In this document: piece after piece, positions 33,518-42,607 of the stretch
Numbering within the stretch: position 1 is the first letter of the stretch
Layout: every line of letters begins with the position of its first letter
Origin: Mesorhizobium sp. AR07
Lineage (GTDB): Bacteria > Pseudomonadota > Alphaproteobacteria > Rhizobiales > Rhizobiaceae
Assembly (NCBI RefSeq): GCF_024746815.1
Contig: NZ_CP080525.1
Location: 5,264,501-5,328,500, forward strand
Reading direction: 5' to 3'
Length of the DNA: 64,000 nucleotides
Translations under genes and position numbers: made by a program
Notes under the pieces: generated by a model
Databases searched by the model: none
Told to the model about the DNA's origin: nothing
Seen by the model: the letters and a program-made list of their open reading frames with translations, nothing else

Positions 33518-35089
33518 ATGAACGCGCCGGATCACATCATCGTCGGCAGCGGCATCAACGCGCTGGTCTGTGCGGCGATGCTCGGCGGCAAGGGCGCTGA
33601 TGTGCTCGTGCTCGAGCGCAACGACCGCATTGGTGGCTGCATGCGCACCGAGGAGATCACCGCGCCCGGCTTCATCCATGACGTGATGGCGACGACCTTC
33701 GTGCTGTTCATCACCTCGCCGGCCTTTGCGGCACTTGGCGCCGACCTCGCCCGGCACGGGCTGGAGTTCTGCCACACCGGCACGCCGACCGGCGTGCTGC
33801 GGCCGGACGGCAGCCATGCCGTGCTCAGCACCGACCGCGCCGCCAACGTAGCGGCGCTCAACGCTATCGCGGCAGGCGATGGCGACCGGCATGGGGATGA
33901 TGTCGGCGGTATCGAACGCAATGCCGGCCTGCTGTTCGGCCTGCTTGGCGGCAGTCTGTGGTCCTATCCGACAGCGAAGCTCTTGGCTGGTGACGCCTGG
34001 CGGCGTGGCCCGCGCGGCCTTGCCGCCTTTCTCGGCGAAGCGCTGGTGCCGGCGCGCGGCTGGCTGGAAAGCACCTACCAGTCCGAGACCGTCCGCGCGC
34101 TGTGGGCGCCCTGGGTGCTGCATGCCGGGCTCGGGCCCGAGGATGCGTTTTCCGGCCAGATCGCCAAGGTCATCGCCTTCGCGCTGGAAGCGGCGGGCGC
34201 GCCGATCGTAAAGGGTGGAGCGAAGAACCTTCTGTCAGCCTTCGAGGCGCTTATCACCGAGCGCGGCGGGGTTGTCTCCACCGAAGCGGACGTTGCCTCC
34301 ATCATCCTGACTGGGGGCCGCGCCACCGGCGTGCGGCTGGCCTCGGGTGAAACGGTCAATGCGAAGAAGAGCGTCATTTGCTCGGTGACGCCGACCCAGC
34401 TTTATGGCCGGCTGCTCGGCAGCGAGGCTCCGAAGGACGACGTCGAGGCGGGACGAAAATACCGCTACGGCAAAGGCAACTTCCAGATCCATTATGCCCT
34501 CGACAAGCCGCCGGCATGGCGGGGCGAAGGCCTGGACAAGGTGGCACTCCTGCACCTGACGCCGGGGCTGGATGGCGTGTCGAAGGCCTGCAACGAGGCG
34601 GCGCGCGGCATGCTGCCGGAGGTGCCGACCATCTGCGTCGGCCAGCCGCACGCGCTCGATCCGTCGCGCTGCCCGCCGGGCAAGGCGATCCTGTGGCTGC
34701 AACTGCCCGAGGCGCCCCGGCATATCAGGGGCGACGCCGCCGGCAAGCTGCAGGCACCGGGCGACGGGCAATGGACCGAAGCGCTGCGCGAGGCCTATGC
34801 CGATCGCGCGGAAGAGATTCTCGCCAGCCATATCGATGGCTTCAAGGACAGCGTCATCGCGCGCCGCGCCTATTCGCCGGCCGATCTCGAAGCGATGAAC
34901 ATCAATCTGGTCGGCGGCGATCCTTACGGTGGCTCTTCGACCATCGACCAATCATTCCTGTGGCGGCCGTTCAAGACCAGCCGCAACCATCAGACCGGGA
35001 TCAAAAACCTCTACCATATCGGCGCCTCGACCCATCCGGGCGCGGGTCTGGGCGGTGGCTCCGGCTTCCTCCTGGCGGGGAGGCTGTGA
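33518..35089 (+). CDS. Phytoene-desaturase-like NAD(P)/FAD oxidoreductase, copy 2
   Basis: A 523-residue flavoprotein paralogous to the divergent 30726-32300 product. It opens with IIVGSGINALVCAAMLGGKG, then GGCMRTEEITAPGFIHDVMA, and ends with HIGASTHPGAGLGGGSGFLL. The two copies share the block INLVGGDPYGGSSTIDQSF versus PNLVGGDQVCGSHHLAQNF. Both are COG1233 dehydrogenases. GGGAG precedes the ATG at 33518. Its stop overlaps the MarR start, showing co-translation with the regulator. Two flavoproteins may form a heterodimer or act on successive intermediates. Confidence 0.85.
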   Translation: MNAPDHIIVGSGINALVCAAMLGGKGADVLVLERNDRIGGCMRTEEITAPGFIHDVMATTFVLFITSPAFAALGADLARHGLEFCHTGTPTGVLRPDGSHAVLSTDRAANVAALNAIAAGDGDRHGDDVGGIERNAGLLFGLLGGSLWSYPTAKLLAGDAWRRGPRGLAAFLGEALVPARGWLESTYQSETVRALWAPWVLHAGLGPEDAFSGQIAKVIAFALEAAGAPIVKGGAKNLLSAFEALITERGGVVSTEADVASIILTGGRATGVRLASGETVNAKKSVICSVTPTQLYGRLLGSEAPKDDVEAGRKYRYGKGNFQIHYALDKPPAWRGEGLDKVALLHLTPGLDGVSKACNEAARGMLPEVPTICVGQPHALDPSRCPPGKAILWLQLPEAPRHIRGDAAGKLQAPGDGQWTEALREAYADRAEEILASHIDGFKDSVIARRAYSPADLEAMNINLVGGDPYGGSSTIDQSFLWRPFKTSRNHQTGIKNLYHIGASTHPGAGLGGGSGFLLAGRL

Positions 35090-35571
35090 TGGAGCAGAAG
35101 GTTGCCGAAAAGCGCCAGCGCATTTCGACCTTGGGGCAAATCGGCCTGCAGCAATTCGCGCCCTATCTGATGAACCGCATCATGGGCCGCTACAACGCCA
35201 CCTTGCGCGACGATTTTCGCAAGCAGGGCCTGACCATCCCGCAGGTCCGCACGCTGGCGGTGCTGTCGGTCACGGACGGCATCACCGTCAACGACCTCTC
35301 GGTCTATACTGTGATCGAGCAGTCGACCTTGAGCCGGACGCTCGACACTCTGGAGGGCCAGGGCCTCGTGCGGCGCGAGCAAGGGGTCACCGACAGCCGC
35401 ATCCGTCATGTCTTCCTGACCGACGACGGCCGCGCCGAGTTCACCCGCGCCTGGCCGGCCATGCATGACGCGTTCGAGGCGATGTTCAACGACATCGACG
35501 ACGCCGAATATTCCGCGCTCATCGCTACGCTTTTGAAGATGCTCAAGAACATTCGCAAGCACGACATCTAG
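35089..35571 (+). CDS. MarR-family transcriptional regulator (second)
   Basis: A 160-residue winged-helix regulator. It contains VRTLAVLSVTDGITVNDLSV and the recognition region VIEQSTLSRTLDTLEGQGLV near residue 70, then RREQGVTDSRIRHVFLTDDG as the wing. ATG overlaps the flavoprotein stop with GGGGAGG upstream. It sits between the flavoprotein gene and iorA, so it likely controls this divergent locus. MarR-type regulators are known to control rhizobial and Variovorax indole-acetate loci, which fits the proposed substrate but is not proof. Confidence 0.88.
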   Translation: MEQKVAEKRQRISTLGQIGLQQFAPYLMNRIMGRYNATLRDDFRKQGLTIPQVRTLAVLSVTDGITVNDLSVYTVIEQSTLSRTLDTLEGQGLVRREQGVTDSRIRHVFLTDDGRAEFTRAWPAMHDAFEAMFNDIDDAEYSALIATLLKMLKNIRKHDI

Positions 35572-35616
35572 ACCTACGCGCCGCCAGCTCCGGGCGGCAA
35601 CGGAAGGGAGAAAGAA

Positions 35617-37770
35617 ATGGCCGAACGGTCTTTTGCCAAGGAAGTCGAGAAACTACGGCTCGGCGCCGGCGAGGAATTTGCCGGCGAAGGCATTCTCGCC
35701 ATCACCAAGGCGCTGCTGCAATGCGGCGTCGGCTATGTCGGTGGCTACCAGGGCGCGCCGATCAGCCATCTGATGGATGTGCTGGCCGATGCGCAGGACA
35801 TTCTGGGCGAACTCGGCGTGCATTTCGAGGCCAGTGCTTCGGAAGCCACTGCCACCGCCATGCTCGCTGCCTCGGTGCACTACCCGATCCGTGGTGCCGC
35901 GACCTTCAAGTCGACCGTCGGCACCAATGTCGCCTCCGATGCGCTCGCCAACCTGGCGTCGGGCGGCGTCACCGGCGGCGCGCTGATCATTGTCGGCGAG
36001 GATTACGGCGAGGGCTCCTCGATCATGCAGGAGCGCAGTCACGCCTTCGCCATGAAGAGCCAGGTCTGGCTGCTCGACCCGCGCCCCAATTTGCCGTCGA
36101 TCGTCAAGGCGGTGGAGGACGGTTTCGAGCTGTCCGAGATTTCCAACACGCCGGTCATGCTGCAGGTGCGCATCCGCTGCTGCCACGTCCATGGCCATTT
36201 CATCGCCAAGGACAACAAGCGGCCGCCGATGACGGTGGCCGATGCGCTCGACGCACCGCGCCGCGACACCGGCCGCATCGTGCTGCCGCCCGCCTCCTTC
36301 CTGCACGAGAAGGAGAAGGTGCAGAAGCGCTGGCCGGCAGCGGTGGAGTTCATCCGCAAGAACAAGATCAACGAATTCTTCGGATCGGACCACGGCTCGG
36401 TCGGCATCGTCATGCAGGGCGGCATGTACAATTCGGTCATCCGCGCGCTGCAGCGTCTCGGCCTTGCCGACACCTACGGCGACACCGATGTGCCGCTCTA
36501 TGTGCTCAACGCCGTCTATCCCTTGATCGATGACGAGTTCCTGTCCTTCTGCGAGGGCAAGCAGTCCGTGCTGGTCGTCGAGGAGGGCCAACCCAACTAC
36601 ATCGAACAGGCCTTTGCGGCGATGCTGCACAAGGCCGGGCGCGGCGCCAGGCTGGTCGGCAAGGAGCATCTGCCGATGGCTGGTGAATACACCGGCCAGG
36701 TCATGCTCGACGGCATCGGCGCTTTCCTGCGCGCCGAAGCGCCGCATCTTTTGCCGGGCGAGGTGCGGGCGCCCAACAAGGTCGGCGACGGGGTCGACAC
36801 AGCAGACCTGATCAACGTCGTGCCGGGCCGTCCGCCGGGCTTCTGTATAGGTTGTCCCGAGCGGCCGATCTTTGCCGCCACCAAGCTGGTCGAGCAGGAA
36901 CTCGGCAAGCACCACATCGCGTCCGACATCGGCTGCCACCTGTTCTCGATCATGCCGCCTTTCGAGCTCGGCGCCACCACCATGGGCTACGGCCTGGGGC
37001 CAGCCTCGGCCTCGGCGTTCAATTCGCCCGATGCCAAGCGCCGCTCGATCTCCTTCGTCGGCGATGGCGGCTTCTGGCACAACGGCCTGACCTCCTCGAT
37101 CGGCAATGCGGTGTTCAACAAGAATGACGGCGTCATCGTCATCGTCGACAATTTCTACTCGGCCGCCACCGGCGGGCAGGATATTCTCTCGTCGCGCGCC
37201 GGCAACAAGACCAAGTCGACCAAGCATCCGATCACCGAGGCGGTGAAAGGCATGGGCGTCAAATGGCTGCGCCATGTCGACCGCACCTATGATGTGACCA
37301 AGATGCAGGACACGCTGCGCGAGGCGCTGACCACCGATGAAAAGGGGCCCAAGGTCATCGTCGCCTCGTCCGAATGCATGCTGAACCGGCAGCGCCGCGA
37401 AAAGCCGCTGGTCGACAAGGCGATCAAGGGCGGCGAACGCGTCGTCAAGCCGAAGTTCGGCGTCGACGAGGACATCTGCACCGGCGACCACGCCTGCATG
37501 CGGCTGTCCGGCTGCCCATCGCTGTCGGTCAAGTCGCTCGACGATCCGCTGCGCGACGACCCGGTGGCGCATATCGACCAGAGCTGCGTCGGCTGCGGTA
37601 ATTGTGGCGAGGTCGCCGATGCGGCGGTGCTCTGCCCGTCCTTCTACCGCGCCGACGTCGTGCACAATCCGAGCCGCTGGGACCGCTTCCTTGAAGCGGC
37701 GCGCCGCGCCACCATCAGTCTGTTGCAGCGCCGCCGCGAAAGCCGGCGCCTGACCTTCGCCGATGCTTGA
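35617..37770 (+). CDS. iorA: Indolepyruvate/arylglyoxylate ferredoxin oxidoreductase, alpha subunit (IorA type)
   Basis: A 717-residue TPP enzyme subunit. Its N-terminus LRLGAGEEFAGEGILAITKA and VGGYQGAPISH make up the pyrimidine-binding domain. The TPP diphosphate motif is GDGGFWHNG near residue 483 with IVIVDNFYSAATGGQD following. A C-terminal ferredoxin-like part carries SCVGCGNCGEVADAAVLCPS (a CxxCxxC cluster plus C) near 655. An earlier cluster, ICTGDHACMRLSGCPS, has only three cysteines in place of the usual four. The family oxidatively decarboxylates 2-oxoacids to acyl-CoA with ferredoxin. GGGAG lies before the ATG. In this locus 2-aminophenylglyoxylate is a logical substrate alongside indolepyruvate. 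Confidence 0.88.
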   Translation: MAERSFAKEVEKLRLGAGEEFAGEGILAITKALLQCGVGYVGGYQGAPISHLMDVLADAQDILGELGVHFEASASEATATAMLAASVHYPIRGAATFKSTVGTNVASDALANLASGGVTGGALIIVGEDYGEGSSIMQERSHAFAMKSQVWLLDPRPNLPSIVKAVEDGFELSEISNTPVMLQVRIRCCHVHGHFIAKDNKRPPMTVADALDAPRRDTGRIVLPPASFLHEKEKVQKRWPAAVEFIRKNKINEFFGSDHGSVGIVMQGGMYNSVIRALQRLGLADTYGDTDVPLYVLNAVYPLIDDEFLSFCEGKQSVLVVEEGQPNYIEQAFAAMLHKAGRGARLVGKEHLPMAGEYTGQVMLDGIGAFLRAEAPHLLPGEVRAPNKVGDGVDTADLINVVPGRPPGFCIGCPERPIFAATKLVEQELGKHHIASDIGCHLFSIMPPFELGATTMGYGLGPASASAFNSPDAKRRSISFVGDGGFWHNGLTSSIGNAVFNKNDGVIVIVDNFYSAATGGQDILSSRAGNKTKSTKHPITEAVKGMGVKWLRHVDRTYDVTKMQDTLREALTTDEKGPKVIVASSECMLNRQRREKPLVDKAIKGGERVVKPKFGVDEDICTGDHACMRLSGCPSLSVKSLDDPLRDDPVAHIDQSCVGCGNCGEVADAAVLCPSFYRADVVHNPSRWDRFLEAARRATISLLQRRRESRRLTFADA

Positions 37771-39331
37771 CGCTGTCCCGCCATTTCGTGCCGAGGGCGA
37801 TGAGCGCGTCATCAAGCTCGCCGTGCTTGCCGTCGGCGGGCAGGGCGGCGGCGTGCTGGCCGACTGGATCACCGACGTCGCAGAGCGCAATGGCTACGTC
37901 GCGCAATCGACCTCGGTCGCCGGCGTCGCCCAGCGCACCGGCGCCACCATCTACTATGTCGAGATGGCCCGCGACACCGGCCGGCTGCCGGTCTTCGCGC
38001 TGTCGCCCTCGCAAGGCGATGTCGATATCCTGATCGCCGCCGAACTGATGGAAGCGGGTCGCGCTATCATCCGCGGCTTCGTCACGCCCGAACGCACCAC
38101 GCTGATCACCTCCTCTCACCGCATCGCCGCCGTCTCGGAAAAGATCGAACCGGGCGACGGCCGCGCGTCCTCCTCGAAAGTGCACGCAACAGCGGAGGCA
38201 GCATCGAAGCGTTTCGTCGCCTTCGACATGGAGAAGATCGCCGCCGACAACGGCTCGATGATCTCGGCCAGCCTGCTTGGCGCGCTGGCCGGGTCCGACG
38301 CGCTGCCCTTTACCCGCGAGAGCTACGAACAGGCGATCGGTGCCGGTGGCCGGGGCGTGAAGGCCAGCCTCGCCGCCTTCGGCGCGGCGTTCGATCGTGC
38401 GCGTGGCACGGCGGCATCGGCGCCAAAAGCGGCAGAGCCAAGAATTGTCGAATCTGCCTTGGGCACTGGGCAGGTAAGTGGTCCGCAAAACCTGCTGCAA
38501 GGCTGGCAGGCCTTGGCCGCTCGTATCGATGCGATGCCCGTGGCAGTGCGCGACATGGCGCTGAGGGGCCTGAGAAAGGTCGTCGACTATCAGGATATCG
38601 CCTACGGGCGCGACTATCTCGACCGGCTGGACAAGGCCGTTGCGCTGGACGGTCCGGATCGCGGATATGGCCTGTCCATCGCTGCCGCAAAGCATCTCGC
38701 CAACGCCCTGTGCTACGACGACATGATCCGCGTCGCTGATCTCAAGACGCGTTCGACGCGCGACAAACGCGTGCGCCGCGAGGTCGGCGTCAAGGACGGG
38801 TCGATCCTGCAGGTGACCGAATATTTCCATCCGCGCATCGAGGAGTTCTGCGGGACGCTGCCGGCGGGGCTGGGCAGTTACATCGAGGGCCGGCCGAAGC
38901 TCGCCGCCTTTCTCGACCGCCGCATCAACCATGGCCGCCGCATCCGCACCGACAGTTTTGCCGGCTTTGCCGCGCTCTGGTTCATCGGCGGCCTGCGCCG
39001 CTGGCGCCGCCGCCTGCTGCGCCACAAGGTCGAGATGGCACACCTTGATCGCTGGTATGCGCTGGCGCTTGGTTATGTGCCGGTCGACTATGCGCTGGCC
39101 GTCGAGATTCTCAACTGCCGCCGGCTGATCAAGGGCTACAGCGACACCCATATCCGGGCGCAATCGAAATTCGACCGCGTGCTGTCGGCGCTCGACCTGG
39201 TCAAGGGCCGCACGGACGCCGCCGACTGGATCCGCCGCCTGCGCGAGATGGCGCTGAAGGACGAGAAGGGCGACATGCTGGACGGCGCGCTGAAGACCGT
39301 GGCGACGCTCAACGACAACGCCGCCCGCTGA
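37763..39331 (+). CDS. iorB: Indolepyruvate ferredoxin oxidoreductase, beta subunit with DUF6537-like C-terminal part (IorB type)
   Basis: A 522-residue partner of IorA. The first ~200 residues, LAVGGQGGGVLADWITDVA through GVAQRTGATIYYVEMARDTG, form the gamma domain that binds CoA and holds the complex together. The remaining ~300 residues (ENCE-free, HPRIEEFCGTLPAGLGSYIE near 355) correspond to the extra C-terminal domain seen in aerobic IorB proteins. It overlaps the iorA stop by eight bases, so subunits are made together. It finishes the plus-strand operon; a convergent DUF1501 gene ends 34 bp later. Confidence 0.87.
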   Translation: MLDAVPPFRAEGDERVIKLAVLAVGGQGGGVLADWITDVAERNGYVAQSTSVAGVAQRTGATIYYVEMARDTGRLPVFALSPSQGDVDILIAAELMEAGRAIIRGFVTPERTTLITSSHRIAAVSEKIEPGDGRASSSKVHATAEAASKRFVAFDMEKIAADNGSMISASLLGALAGSDALPFTRESYEQAIGAGGRGVKASLAAFGAAFDRARGTAASAPKAAEPRIVESALGTGQVSGPQNLLQGWQALAARIDAMPVAVRDMALRGLRKVVDYQDIAYGRDYLDRLDKAVALDGPDRGYGLSIAAAKHLANALCYDDMIRVADLKTRSTRDKRVRREVGVKDGSILQVTEYFHPRIEEFCGTLPAGLGSYIEGRPKLAAFLDRRINHGRRIRTDSFAGFAALWFIGGLRRWRRRLLRHKVEMAHLDRWYALALGYVPVDYALAVEILNCRRLIKGYSDTHIRAQSKFDRVLSALDLVKGRTDAADWIRRLREMALKDEKGDMLDGALKTVATLNDNAAR

Positions 39332-39364
39332 CGGACGTCATGACGCTCATTCGCCATTCAACCG

Positions 39365-40603
39365 TCACACGACAAGGTTCCGCATCGGCTTGATCGCGGC
39401 GGAATCCGGAAACACCTTGTCGCCGAGGATAGCTGTCGAAAGGCCGAACTGATCGGCGAGCAGCCCTTTCAGCACCGCCCTGACATCGCTGGTCGGCGCC
39501 AGGTCGCGTTGTTCGTAAAGCTGAGCCGGCTTCAATCCGGGCCAGTCGGCGATGACGCGACCACCCTTGATCGCGCCGCCGGCCAGCAGCACCACGGTAC
39601 CGGTGCCGTGATCGGTGCCGACGGTGCCGTTGATCTGGGCCGTGCGTCCAAACTCGGTGATGACGACGATCGCCGTGTCCTTCCAGCGCTCGCCCAAGCC
39701 CTTCTCGAATTCCTCGAAGGCGCCGTCGAGACCGCCGAGCAAGGTGGCGAGCCGGCCGGTCGCACCGCCTTCATTGACATGCGTGTCCCAGCCATCGAAG
39801 GCAAGGGCGGCAACGCGCGGCCCGTCATCGGCCGCAATCAGCCTGGCGGCACCTTGTGCGGCTTGCCGCATCCCCGCCGCACTGTCGAGGCCACCCTTCG
39901 GTTTCATCGCCTTGGCGCCCATCCGGTCGTCGAGCGCCATCTTGTCGGCGTCAAGGCCCTTTTGCAGGGCCACCGCGAGAACCGGGTCGCGATGCCGGTA
40001 GAGATCGAGAACGCGTGCCGCGAGCCCATCGCCGGGTGCCGGCAGCGATTGCGGCGCCCAGCCAAGCACCGGTGCTGCCCCACGTATCACCAGCGGCGTC
40101 GACGGCCCGACGGCCAGCCCGCCAAGCGTTGCCACGCGGTCGCCCGCCGGCAGGCTTTCCAACGCCCGATTGAGCCAGCCTGTGGCGACGTGGCCGGGGC
40201 CGGCAAAGCCGCTCTCCAGCACATCCTGGCCATCGAAATGCGAGCGCTCGCGGTAGCCGGTCGCCGCCGCATGCACGACCGCCGCCTGGTTGCTCCTGAA
40301 CAGCCGCGCAAACACCGGCATCGCCGGATTGAGCGCGAAGAAGCCGTCGAGCGGAAGCGCCGCATGCGGGCCGGCCAGCGACAAGGCGATGTCGCCATGC
40401 AGGCCGGCATAGTCGGGATCGCCGACCGGACCGACCGCCGACAGGCCGTCAAGCGCGCCGCGCAGCACGATGACGATCAGACGCGGATCGCGATTGTCGG
40501 CGGCACGGGCAAAGCGGGGCATGTAGGCCCAGGCAAACAGTGCGCCGCCGGTCATCAACACGGCGCGGCGGGAAGGATTGGGAACTTCGCACAGCAAGCT
40601 CAT
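39365..40603 (-). CDS. DUF1501-family exported protein
   Basis: A 412-residue protein with a Tat-like signal (SRRAVLMTGGALFAWAYMPR). The core has LIVIVLRGALDGLSAVGPVG, FDGWDTHVNEGG and VVITEFGRTAQINGTVGTDH, with a GTVVLLAGGAIKGGRVIADW segment, all of which mark the DUF1501 sulfatase-like family. Function unknown. Such proteins are almost always encoded next to a DUF1800 gene, as here 19 bp downstream of that gene. The exported pair may act on cell-surface material. Confidence 0.9.
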   Translation of the reverse strand: MSLLCEVPNPSRRAVLMTGGALFAWAYMPRFARAADNRDPRLIVIVLRGALDGLSAVGPVGDPDYAGLHGDIALSLAGPHAALPLDGFFALNPAMPVFARLFRSNQAAVVHAAATGYRERSHFDGQDVLESGFAGPGHVATGWLNRALESLPAGDRVATLGGLAVGPSTPLVIRGAAPVLGWAPQSLPAPGDGLAARVLDLYRHRDPVLAVALQKGLDADKMALDDRMGAKAMKPKGGLDSAAGMRQAAQGAARLIAADDGPRVAALAFDGWDTHVNEGGATGRLATLLGGLDGAFEEFEKGLGERWKDTAIVVITEFGRTAQINGTVGTDHGTGTVVLLAGGAIKGGRVIADWPGLKPAQLYEQRDLAPTSDVRAVLKGLLADQFGLSTAILGDKVFPDSAAIKPMRNLVV

Positions 40604-40622
40604 GACGTCGTCTCCACGGAAA

Positions 40623-42095
40623 CTATCTGCGCTGGAATTCGGGAGCCATCAGCAGCAGCGCCAGCCCTTGCTGCTTGGATTCGGCCCGGGCGATCGCCTG
40701 CCGCGTCTCCGGTGAGGCGGCAGGGCCGATCAGCGCATCGAGCATGTCGTTGGGATTGCCGATGTCCTTGATCTGCCGTGCTGCCTGCCAGGCGATGTCG
40801 AGGCGGATCTTCATGCCTTCGGCCGATGCCCAGCCATCGGCACCGTCGGAAAAGCCGTTCGGCCCCGGCGGTTGCCACAGCGGCTCGCCCAGCGCGCCGA
40901 GCCAGCCGAGCGACTGATTGGGTTCGTTCTGAGGGCCCGGCCCCGCCGCCCTGCGGATGGCGGCAATGTAGTCGAAAGGCGAACGCATCTTCGTCAACGG
41001 CGTCGACCACGCCTCCGGCATGTCGACGAGAGCGCCCGCCAGCGCCCGCAGATTGCCGTCGGTCTTGGTGAAGACCTTGGCGAGGCGAGTGATCGCGGCC
41101 GGCGGGGGCGTGTCTGATATGAAATGGCGCGCCAGTTTGGTGGCGATGTGTTGCGCCGTCGCCGGATGGCGGGCGATATCGTTGAGTGCTGCCTCGGCCT
41201 GTCCCATGCCGCCGGCGGGATAGGTCTTGCCCAGCAGCACCGCGTCGCCGGGTTCATGCGCATTGGCGTTGAAGACGAAATTGCCGGGCTCGCCCAGACG
41301 CCCTTCGCGGCCGGCCATCATCCAGCCGGTGAGGATGCGCGCGAAGCTGGTGACATCGGCCTGGGTATAGCCGCTGCCGACGCCGAGCGTGTGCAATTCC
41401 AGGATTTCACGGGCGAGGTTTTCATTGAGCCCGCGCTTGCGGTTCTTGCCCGCACGCGAGTCCGGGCCGACCGACTGCTGGTTATCGAGATAGAACAGCA
41501 TCGCCGGATGATGTTCCACCGCCAGCAGCATGTCGGCGAAGCGACCGAGTACGAAAGGGCGGATGGCTTCTCGCTCGAAGGCGCCGGCGCTGGCCCGAAC
41601 GATGGTGTCCTTCGCCACCGAAACACAGAAATGGTTCGACCAGAAACAGACAAGGCGTTCGACGAAGCCGGCCTTCGCCCGAAGGGCCTTGTCGAAGCGC
41701 GCCTGGGCTTCCGACCGAAACAACGTCGCTTCGACCGGCGACACGGCGGCTTTGCCGGGAGGCGCGGGCGCCGGCATGGGTTGGGCGGGCATCGCTTGGG
41801 CGCTCGCCGTCGCTGGCTGCGCTGCCGCGGCGGCCATGCGCTCACGCTCGAGCTTGCGCTGGAAATTTGCCGCCATGCTGGCCTGGATGGCGGGCGTGCT
41901 GCCCAGCAAGCCGGCATAGGCCGGATCGTCGAGCGAGATCATGGCGATGTCGGCTTGCCGCAGTTCCGCCTTGAGATAACCGCGCGGGTCGCCAGCCAGC
42001 ATCTCGCGGTCGCCGGGTCTCGCGCCAAGCCCGAAGCGGTTGAACGCGACCAGGGTCGGGTCTGGCGGCACGGGCACTTTAGTAGGGACAGCCAT
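40623..42095 (-). CDS. DUF1800-family protein
   Basis: A 490-residue protein of the DUF1800 family. It has FNRFGLGARPGDREMLAGDP near the N-terminus, FWSNHFCVS near residue 145, NLAREILELHTLGVGSGYTQ near 235 and FARILTGWMMAGR after it. The family often precedes a DUF1501 gene. ATG at 42095 has GGAGAG upstream. A proline/alanine-rich stretch (about residues 85-120) links the two parts. No catalytic role is established. Confidence 0.9.
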   Translation of the reverse strand: MAVPTKVPVPPDPTLVAFNRFGLGARPGDREMLAGDPRGYLKAELRQADIAMISLDDPAYAGLLGSTPAIQASMAANFQRKLERERMAAAAAQPATASAQAMPAQPMPAPAPPGKAAVSPVEATLFRSEAQARFDKALRAKAGFVERLVCFWSNHFCVSVAKDTIVRASAGAFEREAIRPFVLGRFADMLLAVEHHPAMLFYLDNQQSVGPDSRAGKNRKRGLNENLAREILELHTLGVGSGYTQADVTSFARILTGWMMAGREGRLGEPGNFVFNANAHEPGDAVLLGKTYPAGGMGQAEAALNDIARHPATAQHIATKLARHFISDTPPPAAITRLAKVFTKTDGNLRALAGALVDMPEAWSTPLTKMRSPFDYIAAIRRAAGPGPQNEPNQSLGWLGALGEPLWQPPGPNGFSDGADGWASAEGMKIRLDIAWQAARQIKDIGNPNDMLDALIGPAASPETRQAIARAESKQQGLALLLMAPEFQRR

Positions 42096-42214
42096 GTCAG
42101 CTCTCCATTGTTTGAGCCTCACGCATTTGACGCATGAGACCCGTTCGAGCCGCTTCGCGCATGTTCAACGGAGGTCGGGGAGGCCGGCACCGAGTGTCCG
42201 GCCCCCGCGCATTC

Positions 42215-42499
42215 TTACCAGCGATTCCAGCGGTGCCAGACATGGTGCCGATGCCAGCCATAGGCCGGGCCATGCCAATAGTAGTAACGAGGGTAGACCA
42301 CCACACGGTTAGGGACGCAGCGTCCCCAGGGATTGGGATGCCATCCCGGTCCACAGCCCCAGGCGACATGCTCGACCAGCGCCGGCGCGGCCGCTCGATC
42401 AAGCGGCGCCATTGGCATCGCCGCGGATGCCGCAGCCGTCGCAACCGTTCCGGTCACGGCAAGAGCGGCGGTGAGCGCGTATTTTGTCAGATGAATCAT
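42215..42499 (-). CDS. Small secreted protein with GCGPGWHPNPWGRC motif
   Basis: A 94-residue exported protein: the signal region IHLTKYALTAALAVTGTVAT then AAASA, followed by AWGCGPGWHPNPWGRCVPN and a histidine/tryptophan/tyrosine-rich tail ending WHRHHVWHRWNRW. The CGPG...GRCVPN segment is common in small rhizobial exported proteins of unknown function. The second ATG at 42499 is preferred since GGAG lies seven bases before it; an ATG six bases earlier has no spacing. Aromatic and His residues suggest metal or surface binding, which is speculative. Confidence 0.75.
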   Translation of the reverse strand: MIHLTKYALTAALAVTGTVATAAASAAMPMAPLDRAAAPALVEHVAWGCGPGWHPNPWGRCVPNRVVVYPRYYYWHGPAYGWHRHHVWHRWNRW

Positions 42500-42607
42500 G
42501 GCCATACTCCGAAAGTTTCCGAGGTTGAAAACCCGTTCGCACCGGACGGTCCGGCAGGTCCTGCCCTTCTCCTGTTAAACGGCGTCGTTGTCGGTTTCCG
42601 TCGGTCG

